Source: Deltaproteobacteria bacterium
GTDB taxonomy: Bacteria > Desulfobacterota > Binatia > HRBIN30 > CADEER01
Length of the DNA stretch: 64,000 bases
Direction: 5' to 3'
Assembly: GCA_029262455.1 (NCBI GenBank)
Contig: JAJCZJ010000088.1
Location: 334,273 to 398,272 of the forward strand
The notes below the pieces were generated by a model, which worked only from the letters and a program-made list of their open reading frames with translations, was not told where the DNA came from and searched no databases. Shown here in pieces: positions 33,026-42,503 of this stretch. Each line of letters begins with the position of its first letter. Position 1 is the first letter of the stretch. The position numbers and the translations under genes are program-made.

Positions 33026-34360
33026 ATGTATATACGAGACACCATCGCAGCGATCGCCACCGCAGCGGGGCCCAGCGCCGTCGGCATCGTCCGCATCAGC
33101 GGACCGGATGCAGCCCAGGTCGGCGCCAAGCTTTTCCAGCGCGATACCTGCCATTGGGAACCACACAAACTCACCCGAGTCGCGATCTACGGAACCGATG
33201 GGAAAACTCTCGACGACGGCCTCGCTTCACTGATGAGAAGCCCGAGAAGCTACACCGGCGAAGACGTCGTCGAGGTTCAGGGCCACGGCAGCCCCGCCGT
33301 CCTCCAAGCGACGCTCCAAGCCGCTTTTGCCGCCGGAGCCAGGCCCGCGGAGCCCGGGGAGTTCACAAAACGGGCCTTTTTGAACGGAAAACTCGACTTG
33401 GCGCAGGCCGAAGCGGTGATGGACCTGGTTCGATGTCGAACACCGAGCGCGGCGAACCTGGCTGCCGACCAGCTCTCCGGAGCTCTGTCGCGACATCTCG
33501 GATCGATCAAAAACCGTCTGATCGGGCTCAAGGGGCACCTCGAGGTCTTGATCGATTTCACCGAAGAGGACGTCGATCTCGACCCAGATGCCGTGACCAG
33601 CTCCGCATCCGTGCTTCAACGAGATCTCGAAGCCCTCCTAAAGACCTACCAGCGCGGCCGCATCTACAGAGAAGGCTTGCGGATTACCATCAGCGGGCGT
33701 CCGAACGTCGGAAAGTCCAGCCTCCTGAACGCCCTGGCGCGATCCGAACGCGCCATCGTCACCGATATCGCCGGAACCACGCGCGACGTCATCGAAGAGA
33801 GCATCGACCTCGGCGGTGTACCGGTCGTCATCAGCGATACAGCCGGAATGCGCCAAGCCACCGATCGAGTCGAGGAGATCGGCATCGAGCGGGCGCGCAA
33901 CTCAGCGGCTGCCGCAGATGTGGTACTCGCCGTCGTCGATCAGTCGCAACCGTATCAGGAGCCTCCAGAGTTGGGACACGCCGAGCAGCGAACCTTGTTG
34001 GTCATCAACAAGATCGATCTTCCCTCGCGGTGGGACGACGTCCAGAGTGCGGATGCCATTCGGGTATCGGCGCGAACCGGGCAGGGCATCGAAGACCTCG
34101 AGCGAGCAATCCTCGGAATCACCGAAGAACAATGGAGCGATGCCCTCCCACCACTGACCAACACGCGCCAACGCGACGCCATCGCCAAAGTCGCCGAGAG
34201 CGTCCGCCAAGCAACAGAAGCCGCGCGAGCCGGTCATCCCCCCGACATCGTCGCCGTCGACATCCAACTCGCCCTCGACCAACTCGGCACGGTCACCGGC
34301 GAGATCATCAACGACGACGTCCTCGACTTGGTGTTCCGCGAATTCTGCATGGGCAAGTAG
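33026..34360 (+). CDS. mnmE: tRNA U34 carboxymethylaminomethyl GTPase MnmE
   Basis: 444 residues from ATG 33026 (MYIRDTIAAIATAAG); longer frames upstream belong to the opposite gene. The N-terminal folate-binding TrmE domain, helical domain and inserted G domain are in order: ISGRPNVGKSSLLNA, DIAGTTRD, ISDTAGMR and NKID. The protein ends in FCMGK, the conserved C-terminal cysteine motif (usually FCIGK). With MnmG it installs cmnm5 on U34 of tRNAs reading split codon boxes. It normally neighbours mnmG but is separated by 5.6 kb here. Confidence 0.97.
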   Translation: MYIRDTIAAIATAAGPSAVGIVRISGPDAAQVGAKLFQRDTCHWEPHKLTRVAIYGTDGKTLDDGLASLMRSPRSYTGEDVVEVQGHGSPAVLQATLQAAFAAGARPAEPGEFTKRAFLNGKLDLAQAEAVMDLVRCRTPSAANLAADQLSGALSRHLGSIKNRLIGLKGHLEVLIDFTEEDVDLDPDAVTSSASVLQRDLEALLKTYQRGRIYREGLRITISGRPNVGKSSLLNALARSERAIVTDIAGTTRDVIEESIDLGGVPVVISDTAGMRQATDRVEEIGIERARNSAAAADVVLAVVDQSQPYQEPPELGHAEQRTLLVINKIDLPSRWDDVQSADAIRVSARTGQGIEDLERAILGITEEQWSDALPPLTNTRQRDAIAKVAESVRQATEAARAGHPPDIVAVDIQLALDQLGTVTGEIINDDVLDLVFREFCMGK

Positions 34361-34383
34361 CTCGCCCGCGGGAAAGGGATTTT

Positions 34384-34584
34384 TTGCGCCGATAGCCCAA
34401 CCCGGCCGACGGCCTGAACTCAATCGCTGATGAACGCCGGTGAACGCTGAGGCTACGCACGACCCGACCAACCGCCTCACCAATCACGAATCACCAAGTC
34501 CACGGATGAACACGGATCTTTGTTGTCGATGAAATCTTCGCGCGCTGCGCAGAAACGAGATGCTTGTTACACAGATATTGGCTC
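34384..34584 (-). repeat. dispersed intergenic repeat element, copy 2
   Basis: In reverse orientation this matches 5522-5693 over nearly its whole length: the GTAACAAGCATCTCGTTTCT part, the ATGAACACGGAT unit, the CTCAGCGTTCACCGGCGTTC part and the GGCCGTCGGCCGGG end. It differs by one lost 12-bp unit and a roughly 35-base insertion. It begins 24 bases after the mnmE stop. The rest of 34361-34926 has no convincing gene. Confidence 0.75.
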
Positions 34585-34732
34585 TCAGGCTGGAGGGTTG
34601 CGGGGTGTGTACACGAATCTTTGGTGCCGAAGCCGGGCTGTTGCGAAGTTGAGCAAGAGTCCGGTGCATCATTCATGGATGACGACATCGAGGTTGAAAT
34701 ATTCACATAGGCAGAGCTGCCTTACCTGCGGC

Positions 34733-34810
34733 CATCTGCGGACAAAAATGAAGTGTTCCCAATGGTTTGCCATCACGACAACAATCTGCGGATCGAAGCC
34801 ACCCATGCCC
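34733..34810 (-). repeat. 78-bp repeat shared with 37093-37171
   Basis: Shared words include CATCTGCGGACAAAAA, GGTTTGCCATC and ACAATCTGCGGATCG. On the minus strand both copies translate to a similar start (FDPQIVVVMANHWEHFIFV here, YDPQIVVEMANRWEQVFF there), so they may be remnants of the 5' end of one gene. Confidence 0.6.
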
Positions 34811-34926
34811 CGATGCGTTGACGACCCCACAGCGATCATTGTACGGCGTATCTTCGCTCGAGTGAGGGACGGGATCGCATCCCGGCAGACCACCGATACT
34901 TCCGACTCCGCTGAGAGGGGTGAGAG

Positions 34927-36840
34927 ATGAGTCTATCGTCGAACCATCGAGCAGTCTTGCGGCGCGCGATTGGTATGGTCGCAGGATTATTCCTTCACAG
35001 CAGCTCGGCAATGGCAGGCATCGTACCCGCGGGTAGCGAGTTTCAGGTCAACTCTCACACGGCCGAAGAGCAGAGATTTCCGGCGATATCGTCGGCGGCC
35101 AATGGCGATACTGTAATCGTCTGGATGAGCCGTCTCCAGGACGGCAGTTCCGAAGGAATCTTCGGCCAACGCTACGCCAGTGATGGCTCCGCATTGGGTA
35201 CCGAGTTTCAAGTCAACACCTACACGCCAGATTACCAGGGTGATCCGGCAGTGTCGTCGGCAGCCAACGGCGACTTTCTTGTCGTGTGGCACAGCGTCGG
35301 CCAGGACGGCGATGACGAAGGCGTCTTCGGTCAGCGGTACGCCAGCGACGGCTCGCAGCGCGGCAGCGAGTTCCAGGTCAACACCTACACATCGCACTTC
35401 CAGGGGAGGCCTGCTGTGGCAGTCGCCTCCAATGGTGACGTCGTCGTCGCATGGACCGGGCGAGATGCAAGCGGAAACGGTATTTTCGCGCAGCGCTATA
35501 GCAGTAGCGGTCTCACCATGGGCTCTGAGTTTCAGGTCAACACTTACACGACGTCCGAGCAGATCCTCCCCACCATCGGCATCGAGACCGACGGCGACTT
35601 CGTTGTCGCCTGGTCAAGCCGTGACCAAGACACTGCCGACACCTTCTACGGTGTGTTCGCGCAACGCTACGCCAGCGACGGCTCGCAGCGCGGAGATGAG
35701 TTCCAAGTCAACGACTTCACGCCGGACGACCAAATAGCTCCTGGGGTAACCGTTGCAGCCGATGGCGACTTCGTCATCACCTGGCTGAGCAGCCTTCAGG
35801 ACGGTAGCGACACCGGCGTCTTCGCCCGGCGCTACGCCAACGATGGCTCAAGGATCGGGGCCGAGTTTCAGGTCAATTCCTACACGACCGGTCGCCAGTA
35901 TCGGGCGGCGGTCGCCGGGGCCGCCGACGGAGATTTTGTCGTTACCTGGGAGTCCCGGGGCGGCCAAGACGGCCATGAGGACGGTGTGTTTGCACAGTGT
36001 TACGACAGTGATGGCTCAAGGCTCGGGGCCGAGTTTCAGGTCAATTCCTACACAACGGACGATCAGGACAGTGTCGCTGTAGCAAGCTCAGCCGACGGCA
36101 ATGTCGTGGTCGTGGTCTGGGACAGCGCGGGGCAGGACGGCAACACGGATGGCGTGTTCGCACAGCGTTATACAATGCCCACGCCGACACCGACTCCCAC
36201 AGACATCGATGGTGACGGTGTATTGAATACCGTCGAGAGTTCCGGTCCGAACGGCGGCGACGCCAACGACGACGGTACCCAAGACGAGGTGCAAGAAGAG
36301 GTATCGAGTCTACCACTGCCGAATGGAGATTTTATCACCATGGTCACGTCGGGAGACTGTGGCCCGAACATGGTTGTGGAGACCTTCGGCGAACACGAAC
36401 TCGGCCACGATCCAGGCTTCTCCTACCCCTTCGGTCTGATCGGCTTCGAGTTGTCCTGTCCGCAACCTGGGGCGAGCGCCGACATCGTATTGCTATTCCA
36501 CGGCGCAAGCGATCTGTCGGAGGCAATTTATCGAAAGTTCGGCCCGCTGGCGCCGCTATTCGGTCCACCTGAGTTCTACACCCTGCCTGGAGTCACCTTC
36601 GGGACGACGGTGCTCGCCGGTGAAACCGTTGCCACAGTGCACCTCTCACTGACAGACGGAATGCTCGGCGACGACACGCCCGTCGATAGTCTCATCGTCG
36701 ACCAAGGCGGTCCGGCTTTTCCGATCGTCACCCCAGCACCGGCACTGTCTAGTCGTATGATTCTCGTCGGCGTAGCGATCTTACTCGCGATTTCATCCCT
36801 CGCATTGTGGCGGCGGCGCAGCCGGCGCACGAGCGCTTGA
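34927..36840 (+). CDS. secreted seven-repeat surface protein with C-terminal sorting signal
   Basis: 637 residues. A signal peptide (about 1-31) is followed by seven tandem repeats of 52-57 residues (about 34-415), each with GxEFQVNTYT, NGDFVVAW and GVFAQRYASDG. Then come a Thr-Pro linker, a Ca-binding-like Asp-rich segment (DIDGDGVLNTVE, DANDDGTQDEVQ) and a choice-of-anchor-U-like domain (SYPFGLIGFELSCPQPGASA, DGMLGDDTPVDSLIVDQGGP). The end (PALSSRMILVGVAILLAISS then WRRRSRR) is a Pro-x-x-Ser, transmembrane, Arg cluster of the IPTL/PEP-CTERM kind. This suggests export and processing by an exosortase-like system. GAGAGGGGTGAG precedes the start. The ligand is unknown. Confidence 0.85.
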   Translation: MSLSSNHRAVLRRAIGMVAGLFLHSSSAMAGIVPAGSEFQVNSHTAEEQRFPAISSAANGDTVIVWMSRLQDGSSEGIFGQRYASDGSALGTEFQVNTYTPDYQGDPAVSSAANGDFLVVWHSVGQDGDDEGVFGQRYASDGSQRGSEFQVNTYTSHFQGRPAVAVASNGDVVVAWTGRDASGNGIFAQRYSSSGLTMGSEFQVNTYTTSEQILPTIGIETDGDFVVAWSSRDQDTADTFYGVFAQRYASDGSQRGDEFQVNDFTPDDQIAPGVTVAADGDFVITWLSSLQDGSDTGVFARRYANDGSRIGAEFQVNSYTTGRQYRAAVAGAADGDFVVTWESRGGQDGHEDGVFAQCYDSDGSRLGAEFQVNSYTTDDQDSVAVASSADGNVVVVVWDSAGQDGNTDGVFAQRYTMPTPTPTPTDIDGDGVLNTVESSGPNGGDANDDGTQDEVQEEVSSLPLPNGDFITMVTSGDCGPNMVVETFGEHELGHDPGFSYPFGLIGFELSCPQPGASADIVLLFHGASDLSEAIYRKFGPLAPLFGPPEFYTLPGVTFGTTVLAGETVATVHLSLTDGMLGDDTPVDSLIVDQGGPAFPIVTPAPALSSRMILVGVAILLAISSLALWRRRSRRTSA

Positions 36841-36915
36841 ACCTGCATCTCGGTTCCACAGCACGCAAACAGCAGCAGTCGGTCATCTACCCGACATCGT
36901 CATAGAACGCTCAAG

Positions 36916-37020
36916 AAGGCCACGGATGAACACCGATGAACACGGATCCAAGAATCGGGAGGAAGCGGCAAGGAAAGTTCTTATGAAGATCCGTGTTCAT
37001 CTGGGTTCATCCGTGGCCTT
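36916..37020. repeat. near-perfect 33-bp inverted repeat of 12-bp units (element copy 3)
   Basis: Arms 36916-36948 and 36988-37020 match at 31 of 33 positions around a 39-bp centre. Each arm holds two and a half units related to ATGAACACGGAT. The right arm and the following bases to about 37100 also match 5580-5693. The 36841-37165 gap contains nothing else recognisable. Confidence 0.8.
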
Positions 37021-37092
37021 CTTGTCCTGCGCAGCATCAGCGTTCAACTGCGTTCATCAGCGGTTTGGTTCCGGCCGTCGGCCGCGATAGGT

Positions 37093-37171
37093 CATCTGCG
37101 GACAAAAAAAGACCTGCTCCCAACGGTTTGCCATCTCGACCACAATCTGCGGATCGTAGTTACTCATGCCC
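37093..37171 (-). repeat. second copy of the 34733-34810 repeat
   Basis: It matches 34733-34810 over about 78 bases and runs into the start codon of the PhyH-type gene, so that gene may have captured repeat sequence as its leader. Confidence 0.6.
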
Positions 37172-38377
37172 AACCACCCAACGACCGATCTCGTGGAGGT
37201 ACCGGAACTGTCTTTCAACGACTTTCACACGCAGTGGTTGCCGGGACGACTGACCACACCCGCCGCGGACGCTGCGGCGCGCGATGTCGACGGTATCGAG
37301 CCGCTGTCGTTGCGAGTGCAGACCGGACCGACCTTCACGTATCAAGCTAGGGACGGGAGACTGCAGGTCGTCGAAGGCGCTGCGAACGGCGCCGTTGTCG
37401 TCGAGTTCGACGAATCATCGTTTCGCGCTTTCCTCACCGAAGAACTGAGCGCCGCCGGCGTTTTCTATTCCGGACAGATCAAGGTCATCGCCGGCGAAGG
37501 CCACCGCTTCCTGCGCTGGGAGCCGGCACTGCGGGCGCTGTATCACGGCCGCCCGATTCTCGACCTCGATGCGATTGAACTACGCGATCGAGCCGGTGAC
37601 ATTCTCGACATCACCAACGGATTCGACTTCGAAGCTGCAATCGACAGCGCCGACGCGGCCCACTTCATGAAGACCGCGGGGTTCCTCCTGGTACACAACG
37701 TCTTCGCCATGGACGAGGTCGCGGCGCTGCGCGCCGAATGTGATCGAGCGCGCGCACTGATGACGCCGGGCGATCGCCGAGCGTGGTGGGGCAACCACGC
37801 CGACGGCACCTCGATCTGCACGCGGGTCAACTACGCCGGCGAGATATCCGAACTGGTCGGCAACCTTTACGACGATCCGCGTCTCGAGAAACTCATCGAG
37901 GCGACTGGCGACGAGGTCCGCCCCGCCCACGACCGCCTCGACGGCGCTACGGTGATCTTCAAGACGCCCGACATGCGCGAAGGGCTCTCCGACTTGCCGT
38001 GGCACCGCGACTGCGGGATGGGCGGTCATCCGGTGATGTGCCCGCTAATCAATCTCAGCGTACACCTGACGGCGGTTTCAGCCGAAAGCGGCGACCTGCG
38101 GGCGGTGCCGGGGTCGTTTGCCGGCACGACACATCCCGTCGATTCGCACCCCGGAGAATCGCTCGGAGTGTCGATGGCCGCGAAAGCGGGGGACGTCACG
38201 CTGCACTACGGTGATTTGGTTCACTCTGCACCCGCGCCAACGACTGGCGGAAAGCGGACTGGTCGGGTCACGATCAACCTGACGTACCCGAACGTGCGGT
38301 GTTTCGAAGTCGTCGGGCCAGGCCAGGGTTACAACGACGCGCTATTGAACGCCGCTGACAGTCCGATCTCGACCTAG
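37166..38377 (+). CDS. phytanoyl-CoA dioxygenase (PhyH)-type protein
   Basis: 403 residues. The C-terminal 240 residues carry the PhyH core: HRD (His280, Asp282) in LPWHRDCGMGG, distal His353 in HYGDLVHSAPAPT and Arg367 for 2-oxoglutarate. The first 150 residues are an extra domain, of which 50-125 resembles an SCP2-like lipid-binding fold by pattern only (VQTGPTFTYQ, VVVEFDESSF). A hydroxylase for a fatty or isoprenoid acyl substrate is likely; the substrate is unknown. The ATG lies at the edge of a dispersed repeat and lacks a clear ribosome site. Confidence 0.85.
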   Translation: MPNHPTTDLVEVPELSFNDFHTQWLPGRLTTPAADAAARDVDGIEPLSLRVQTGPTFTYQARDGRLQVVEGAANGAVVVEFDESSFRAFLTEELSAAGVFYSGQIKVIAGEGHRFLRWEPALRALYHGRPILDLDAIELRDRAGDILDITNGFDFEAAIDSADAAHFMKTAGFLLVHNVFAMDEVAALRAECDRARALMTPGDRRAWWGNHADGTSICTRVNYAGEISELVGNLYDDPRLEKLIEATGDEVRPAHDRLDGATVIFKTPDMREGLSDLPWHRDCGMGGHPVMCPLINLSVHLTAVSAESGDLRAVPGSFAGTTHPVDSHPGESLGVSMAAKAGDVTLHYGDLVHSAPAPTTGGKRTGRVTINLTYPNVRCFEVVGPGQGYNDALLNAADSPIST

Positions 38378-38408
38378 CCTCGACAAGACTTCGCGAGCAG
38401 AAGAACGC

Positions 38409-38654
38409 TTACGTCCAGTCGTCTTCCGGCTGAAGCATACACATCTCAGAGCCGAGCTTCGGAAGCACGACCTGCGTAACTTGCGCCTTGGCAGGCGAGG
38501 GCGCCTCCGCAGTGAATGTCGTTTCCGATCCCGTCGCAGAGACTCGCGTTTGTATGAGAGGTGCCGTGGCAAGTGTCATTGCCACAATGATCAACGCGAG
38601 GATCGGGCTGGGTTGGCTATAGGTGTCTGTTCCGCGTCCGTATCGATTATCCAT
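38409..38654 (-). CDS. possible small membrane protein
   Basis: 81 residues from ATG 38654. One hydrophobic segment (about 16-34, PILALIIVAMTLATAPL) is followed by a polar tail ending in CMLQPEDDWT. No family recognised and no ribosome site visible, so it may be spurious. The remainder of 38378-38878 holds nothing I can support. Confidence 0.3.
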   Translation of the reverse strand: MDNRYGRGTDTYSQPSPILALIIVAMTLATAPLIQTRVSATGSETTFTAEAPSPAKAQVTQVVLPKLGSEMCMLQPEDDWT

Positions 38655-38878
38655 GCGATAGATCAAAGCAACATTCGGGCCAGCCTGTTCGACGCGCTTC
38701 GTCTCGGCTAGCTACGGAGGCCAAACCCAGCCCTGTGACGACATCTGGACGACCCATCGCCGTTTGCTGTCGGTGGTGTATGCGCAGTGATTGGCGAGGT
38801 TGCGAGTCAGCCGTCAAGGCCAGCGAATGAACACTGTCCACTGCGGCTGCACCGCAGTTCGGAACAGCGGCAACGGGA

Positions 38879-39745
38879 CTACCGTCGCCGATCCGCCGCA
38901 GGGGCCCCCTCGGAAGTATCAGTCGGAGCAAGGCCTCCGCGAACCTGGACCGACCCATGCACACAACCTGTCGGCACACTGTTTCCGTTCGGATCGACAG
39001 CCCCAGGCCCGCTGCATCGTAGCGTAAAGTTACCGACCTGAGCGGCCTCGGCAATCTGCACCCGGCAGGTGTAGAGGACAGCGCCATTCGGAATCGGGGT
39101 GATATTTCCAAACATCGCCACCAGCGTGCTTAAGCCCGTACAGTCGACACCCGGAGTACACCCTCCGGGCACAAATACAAAGATCGACTCCTCCCTGGCC
39201 AACGCTGGGTTGACCTCGCAATCCTCGATCTTGCACTCGCCGTTGCAGTCGGCATCGGTGACGCAGGGGCTGCCGTTCCTTCGACAGGTTCTGCTTCCAA
39301 TCGGCACCTCGGGCACAAATACACCAGGACCGAAGAAAATATCGTTCTCGGTCGCTGCAACCGACGTGTTGCTCACCAGGCGGACCTCGATTTCGACGGT
39401 TCCTCCCGGAACTCCAGCGGCCGAGCCGATCTCAATTGTCGCTCCTGACGGAGGCGGAGTCGCCGTTGGCTCCGTTGTCGGGGGCGGAGTCGCCGGACAC
39501 CCTTTCAGCGCGTTCCCGACGGCGAGAACCATTTCATTGATTCGGACTAATCCGTCTCCAGACGCGTCCGCTACAGAACACGCATCCAGCGTCTGTACGC
39601 CGAGTGCGATGTTCACCATGCGGACCAACTCATGGATATCGACCCGGCCATTGGAATCGCAGTCGCCCGTACAGGCATCCGACGGCATAGGGACACCCCC
39701 CAGGAGCAGAGTCGAAGCAAGCACTGCCGTTGCAATCCTAGACAT
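38879..39745 (-). CDS. secreted dockerin-like and cohesin-like domain protein
   Basis: 288 residues. Signal peptide (about 1-24), then a pair of dockerin-like calcium loops: CTGDCDSNGRVDIHELVRMV and DASGDGLVRINEMVLAVGNA (25-82). A Pro/Thr linker follows, then a cohesin-like beta domain (IGSAAGVPGGTVEIEVRLVS onward to about 265) with an inserted Cys-rich loop. Strong GGAGGTAGGAG before ATG 39745. Proteins opening with this MVNIALG-type dockerin pair are very common in Candidatus Binatota-like genomes, as I remember them. They are probably structural or adhesive; no partner is evident. Confidence 0.78.
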   Translation of the reverse strand: MSRIATAVLASTLLLGGVPMPSDACTGDCDSNGRVDIHELVRMVNIALGVQTLDACSVADASGDGLVRINEMVLAVGNALKGCPATPPPTTEPTATPPPSGATIEIGSAAGVPGGTVEIEVRLVSNTSVAATENDIFFGPGVFVPEVPIGSRTCRRNGSPCVTDADCNGECKIEDCEVNPALAREESIFVFVPGGCTPGVDCTGLSTLVAMFGNITPIPNGAVLYTCRVQIAEAAQVGNFTLRCSGPGAVDPNGNSVPTGCVHGSVQVRGGLAPTDTSEGAPAADRRR

Positions 39746-39938
39746 CTCCTACCTCCTCAGGGACTCACTCAGACAATGAAGCATTTGTCGGGAAACTCCA
39801 GCAAGGTTGATCTCCCACACACTTCGTGCGGGCGCGGCGCTTCGGAAACAAGCTGGACACGCCGCACGATGGTCTGGACGCAGACGCCGTTTCCAGTCGC
39901 GATGGCTACAGCGGTTGGCACCGGGCCGCGGCCCCGGT

Positions 39939-41831
39939 ATGGGTCGATACGTGACATCGCACACGACCAAGAGCTTCGACGTGATCGTCGTTGGTGCCGG
40001 GCACTCGGGTATCGAGGCCGCTTTGGCGTCGGCTCGCCTTGGGTGTTCGACTCTCATGGTTACACTCAATCTCGACCAGATTGGCCAGATGTCGTGTAAT
40101 CCCGCTATCGGCGGTATCGGCAAGGGGCACCTGGTCAAGGAAATTGATGCACTCGGCGGCGAAATGGCGCTGGCGATCGACGAGACCGGGATTCAGTTTC
40201 GCCAGCTCAATACGCGCAAGGGTCCGGCTGTCAGAGCGTCGCGCGCACAGGCCGACAAGCAGGCCTATCGCAACCGGATGAAGCGGCGCGTCGAGAACGC
40301 TCCGAACCTCTTTACCTACCAAGCCTCGGCTCGATCCCTCGTCGTCCGCAGCGGCCGGGTTTGCGGCGTCGAGACCGAAATGGGCGAGACCATCGAAGCC
40401 GGTGCAGTGATTCTTACTACCGGAACCTTCCTCAATGGGTTGATCCATGTCGGCGATCGTCAGCAAACCGCTGGACGCGCCGGTGACTTCGCCGCGGTCG
40501 GCATGAGCGCGTCGCTCGCCGAACACGGTCACCTCATCGGGCGCCTCAAGACTGGGACCTGTCCTCGTTTGGACACCAGGTCGATCGACTATTCCCAACT
40601 CGAAGTACAACCGGGCGACGATACGCCAGTACCGTTTTCCTACGCCACCGAGCGCATTGAACAGTCCCAGATCCCTTGTCACATCACTTATACAAACCCC
40701 AAAACGCATGACCTTATCCGCGGCGGCCTTGACAGATCGCCGATGTACAACGGCACGATCGACAGCACTGGACCGCGCTATTGCCCGTCCATCGAAGACA
40801 AGATCGTTCGCTTCGCCGACCGCGACCGACATCAGATTTTCTTAGAGCCAGAAGGGCGAGAGACCGTTGAGGTCTATCCGAACGGTCTCTCCACGAGTCT
40901 CCCCTTGGACATCCAGGCAGCCATGGTCCGAACCATTCCCGGTCTTGAAGATGCGGTCATCATGAGACCCGGATACGCGATTGAATACGATTATTCAGAC
41001 CCTACGCAGCTCGCAGTTTCGCTAGAATCTAAACTCGTAGCAAACTTGTTCTTAGCTGGGCAGATCAATGGGACTACTGGTTATGAAGAGGCTGGTGCTC
41101 AAGGCCTGATAGCGGGCACGAATGCGGCGCGATCTATCCGCGGCGAGTCGCCCCTGACACTGCGCCGCGACCAAGCCTACATCGGTGTGATGATCGACGA
41201 CCTGGTCACACGCGGCGTCGGCGGTGAGCCGTATCGGATGTTCACCTCGCGCGCCGAACACAGACTTCTCCTGCGCGAAGACAACGCAGACTTGCGTCTG
41301 ACCGAGATCGGTCACCAGATCGGCCTCGTCTCGGACGAACGCTTGAACAGAACCGAAACCCGAAGAGTCTCGATTCACGACACCAGAGATCTTCTCGCCG
41401 CTGCTTCCCTGCGAGCGACAGAGGCAACCAACGATCGCTTGCAAGAGCTCGGCTCCGCCGCAATCAAACAGACCACGACCCTGGCCGAGATCCTGCGTCG
41501 GCCGGAGATTTGTTTTGGCGAAGCCTGCAGACTTGGCGATATCGACGCGACATCTATCCGTCCAGACGTCGCCGCCCAGGTCGAGATCGATATCAAGTAC
41601 GACGGCTACGTGAAGCGGCAGCAGCACGCCATCAAACGAATCGAAGGAATGGAGTCGGCCTCGATTCCCGATAGTCTCGACTTCCGCCAGATCCGAGGAC
41701 TCTCGAGAGAAGTGTCGGAAAAGCTGTCCAACGCACGCCCCACATCCCTCGGCCAGGCGTCGCGAGTCGCCGGGGTGACGCCGGCGGCGATCTCCCTTCT
41801 CGCGGTTCACTTGCGCCGCCCGGCACCGTGA
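39939..41831 (+). CDS. mnmG: tRNA U34 modification enzyme MnmG (GidA)
   Basis: 630 residues from ATG 39939 ([10 protein letters not shown]); GTG 39951 is also possible. The FAD site [19 protein letters not shown] (17-35), then [28 protein letters not shown] and the helical C-terminal domain are as in the family. It forms a complex with MnmE and reduces the methylene-folate adduct at U34. No ribosome site is clear, and the usual mnmE partner lies 5.6 kb upstream behind an accessory block. Confidence 0.97.
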   Translation: MGRYVTSHTTKSFDVIVVGAGHSGIEAALASARLGCSTLMVTLNLDQIGQMSCNPAIGGIGKGHLVKEIDALGGEMALAIDETGIQFRQLNTRKGPAVRASRAQADKQAYRNRMKRRVENAPNLFTYQASARSLVVRSGRVCGVETEMGETIEAGAVILTTGTFLNGLIHVGDRQQTAGRAGDFAAVGMSASLAEHGHLIGRLKTGTCPRLDTRSIDYSQLEVQPGDDTPVPFSYATERIEQSQIPCHITYTNPKTHDLIRGGLDRSPMYNGTIDSTGPRYCPSIEDKIVRFADRDRHQIFLEPEGRETVEVYPNGLSTSLPLDIQAAMVRTIPGLEDAVIMRPGYAIEYDYSDPTQLAVSLESKLVANLFLAGQINGTTGYEEAGAQGLIAGTNAARSIRGESPLTLRRDQAYIGVMIDDLVTRGVGGEPYRMFTSRAEHRLLLREDNADLRLTEIGHQIGLVSDERLNRTETRRVSIHDTRDLLAAASLRATEATNDRLQELGSAAIKQTTTLAEILRRPEICFGEACRLGDIDATSIRPDVAAQVEIDIKYDGYVKRQQHAIKRIEGMESASIPDSLDFRQIRGLSREVSEKLSNARPTSLGQASRVAGVTPAAISLLAVHLRRPAP

Positions 41832-42490
41832 CTCCCTCAAGCCAAGGCCCACAAGATCTGAACGAGCTCTATTCCTGGTGTGAGAACCACGGCCTCAGCT
41901 TTTCGCCAAAACAACGGGATCAGATCCGCAACTATCTAGAAACACTAGAGGTTTGGCTCCCTAAGGTTGCGCTCTTCGGAGCCGGCGAGGGGCCTTTGAT
42001 GGTCTCGAAGCATCTTCCGGACGCCTTTTTCGTCGCCACACTATGCCCGGAACGGGGCCACACAGCGGATTTGGGATCCGGTGGTGGACTCCCGGGAATC
42101 CCGATGGCGATAGCGAAACCTGAGCTCACAGTCGATCTGATCGAGTCCAAGTCCAAGAAGATCTCGTTTCTATCCGAAGCCGCGAAGACCATCCCGAACG
42201 CACGACCGCGAAACACGCGCATCGAAGCGCTGGGCTCGAACATGGACTCAGCCTATGACCTGGTCGTCGCGCGCGCGCTGGCGCCCTTGAAACGGCTCCT
42301 ACCGATGTCTCGACCGCTGTTGGACGACGGGGGCACCTTGCTGGCGATGAAAGCCTCTTCGTTTCAAGAGGAGTTGGCGGAAGTGACCCCGGCCGACGTC
42401 GGCTTCAAGCTGACAGACGCCCGGCCCTACGACCTGCCTTCCGGCGACACCAGAGTCGTTCTCAGTTTCGAGGCAATCCCCCAACTATAA
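41828..42490 (+). CDS. rsmG: 16S rRNA m7G527 methyltransferase
   Basis: 220 residues. RsmG signature: [20 protein letters not shown], the SAM-binding motif I, followed by [12 protein letters not shown], and the [13 protein letters not shown] segment. It methylates G527 near the decoding centre of 16S rRNA. GTG start overlaps the mnmG stop (GTGA). Confidence 0.96.
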   Translation: MTPSSQGPQDLNELYSWCENHGLSFSPKQRDQIRNYLETLEVWLPKVALFGAGEGPLMVSKHLPDAFFVATLCPERGHTADLGSGGGLPGIPMAIAKPELTVDLIESKSKKISFLSEAAKTIPNARPRNTRIEALGSNMDSAYDLVVARALAPLKRLLPMSRPLLDDGGTLLAMKASSFQEELAEVTPADVGFKLTDARPYDLPSGDTRVVLSFEAIPQL

Positions 42491-42503
42491 CGCCAAAGGC
42501 AGG

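Noticed and set aside
33154-34395. 413-codon frame overlapping mnmE in another frame
   Set aside because: Arginine-rich low-complexity translation and MnmE motifs in the other frame.
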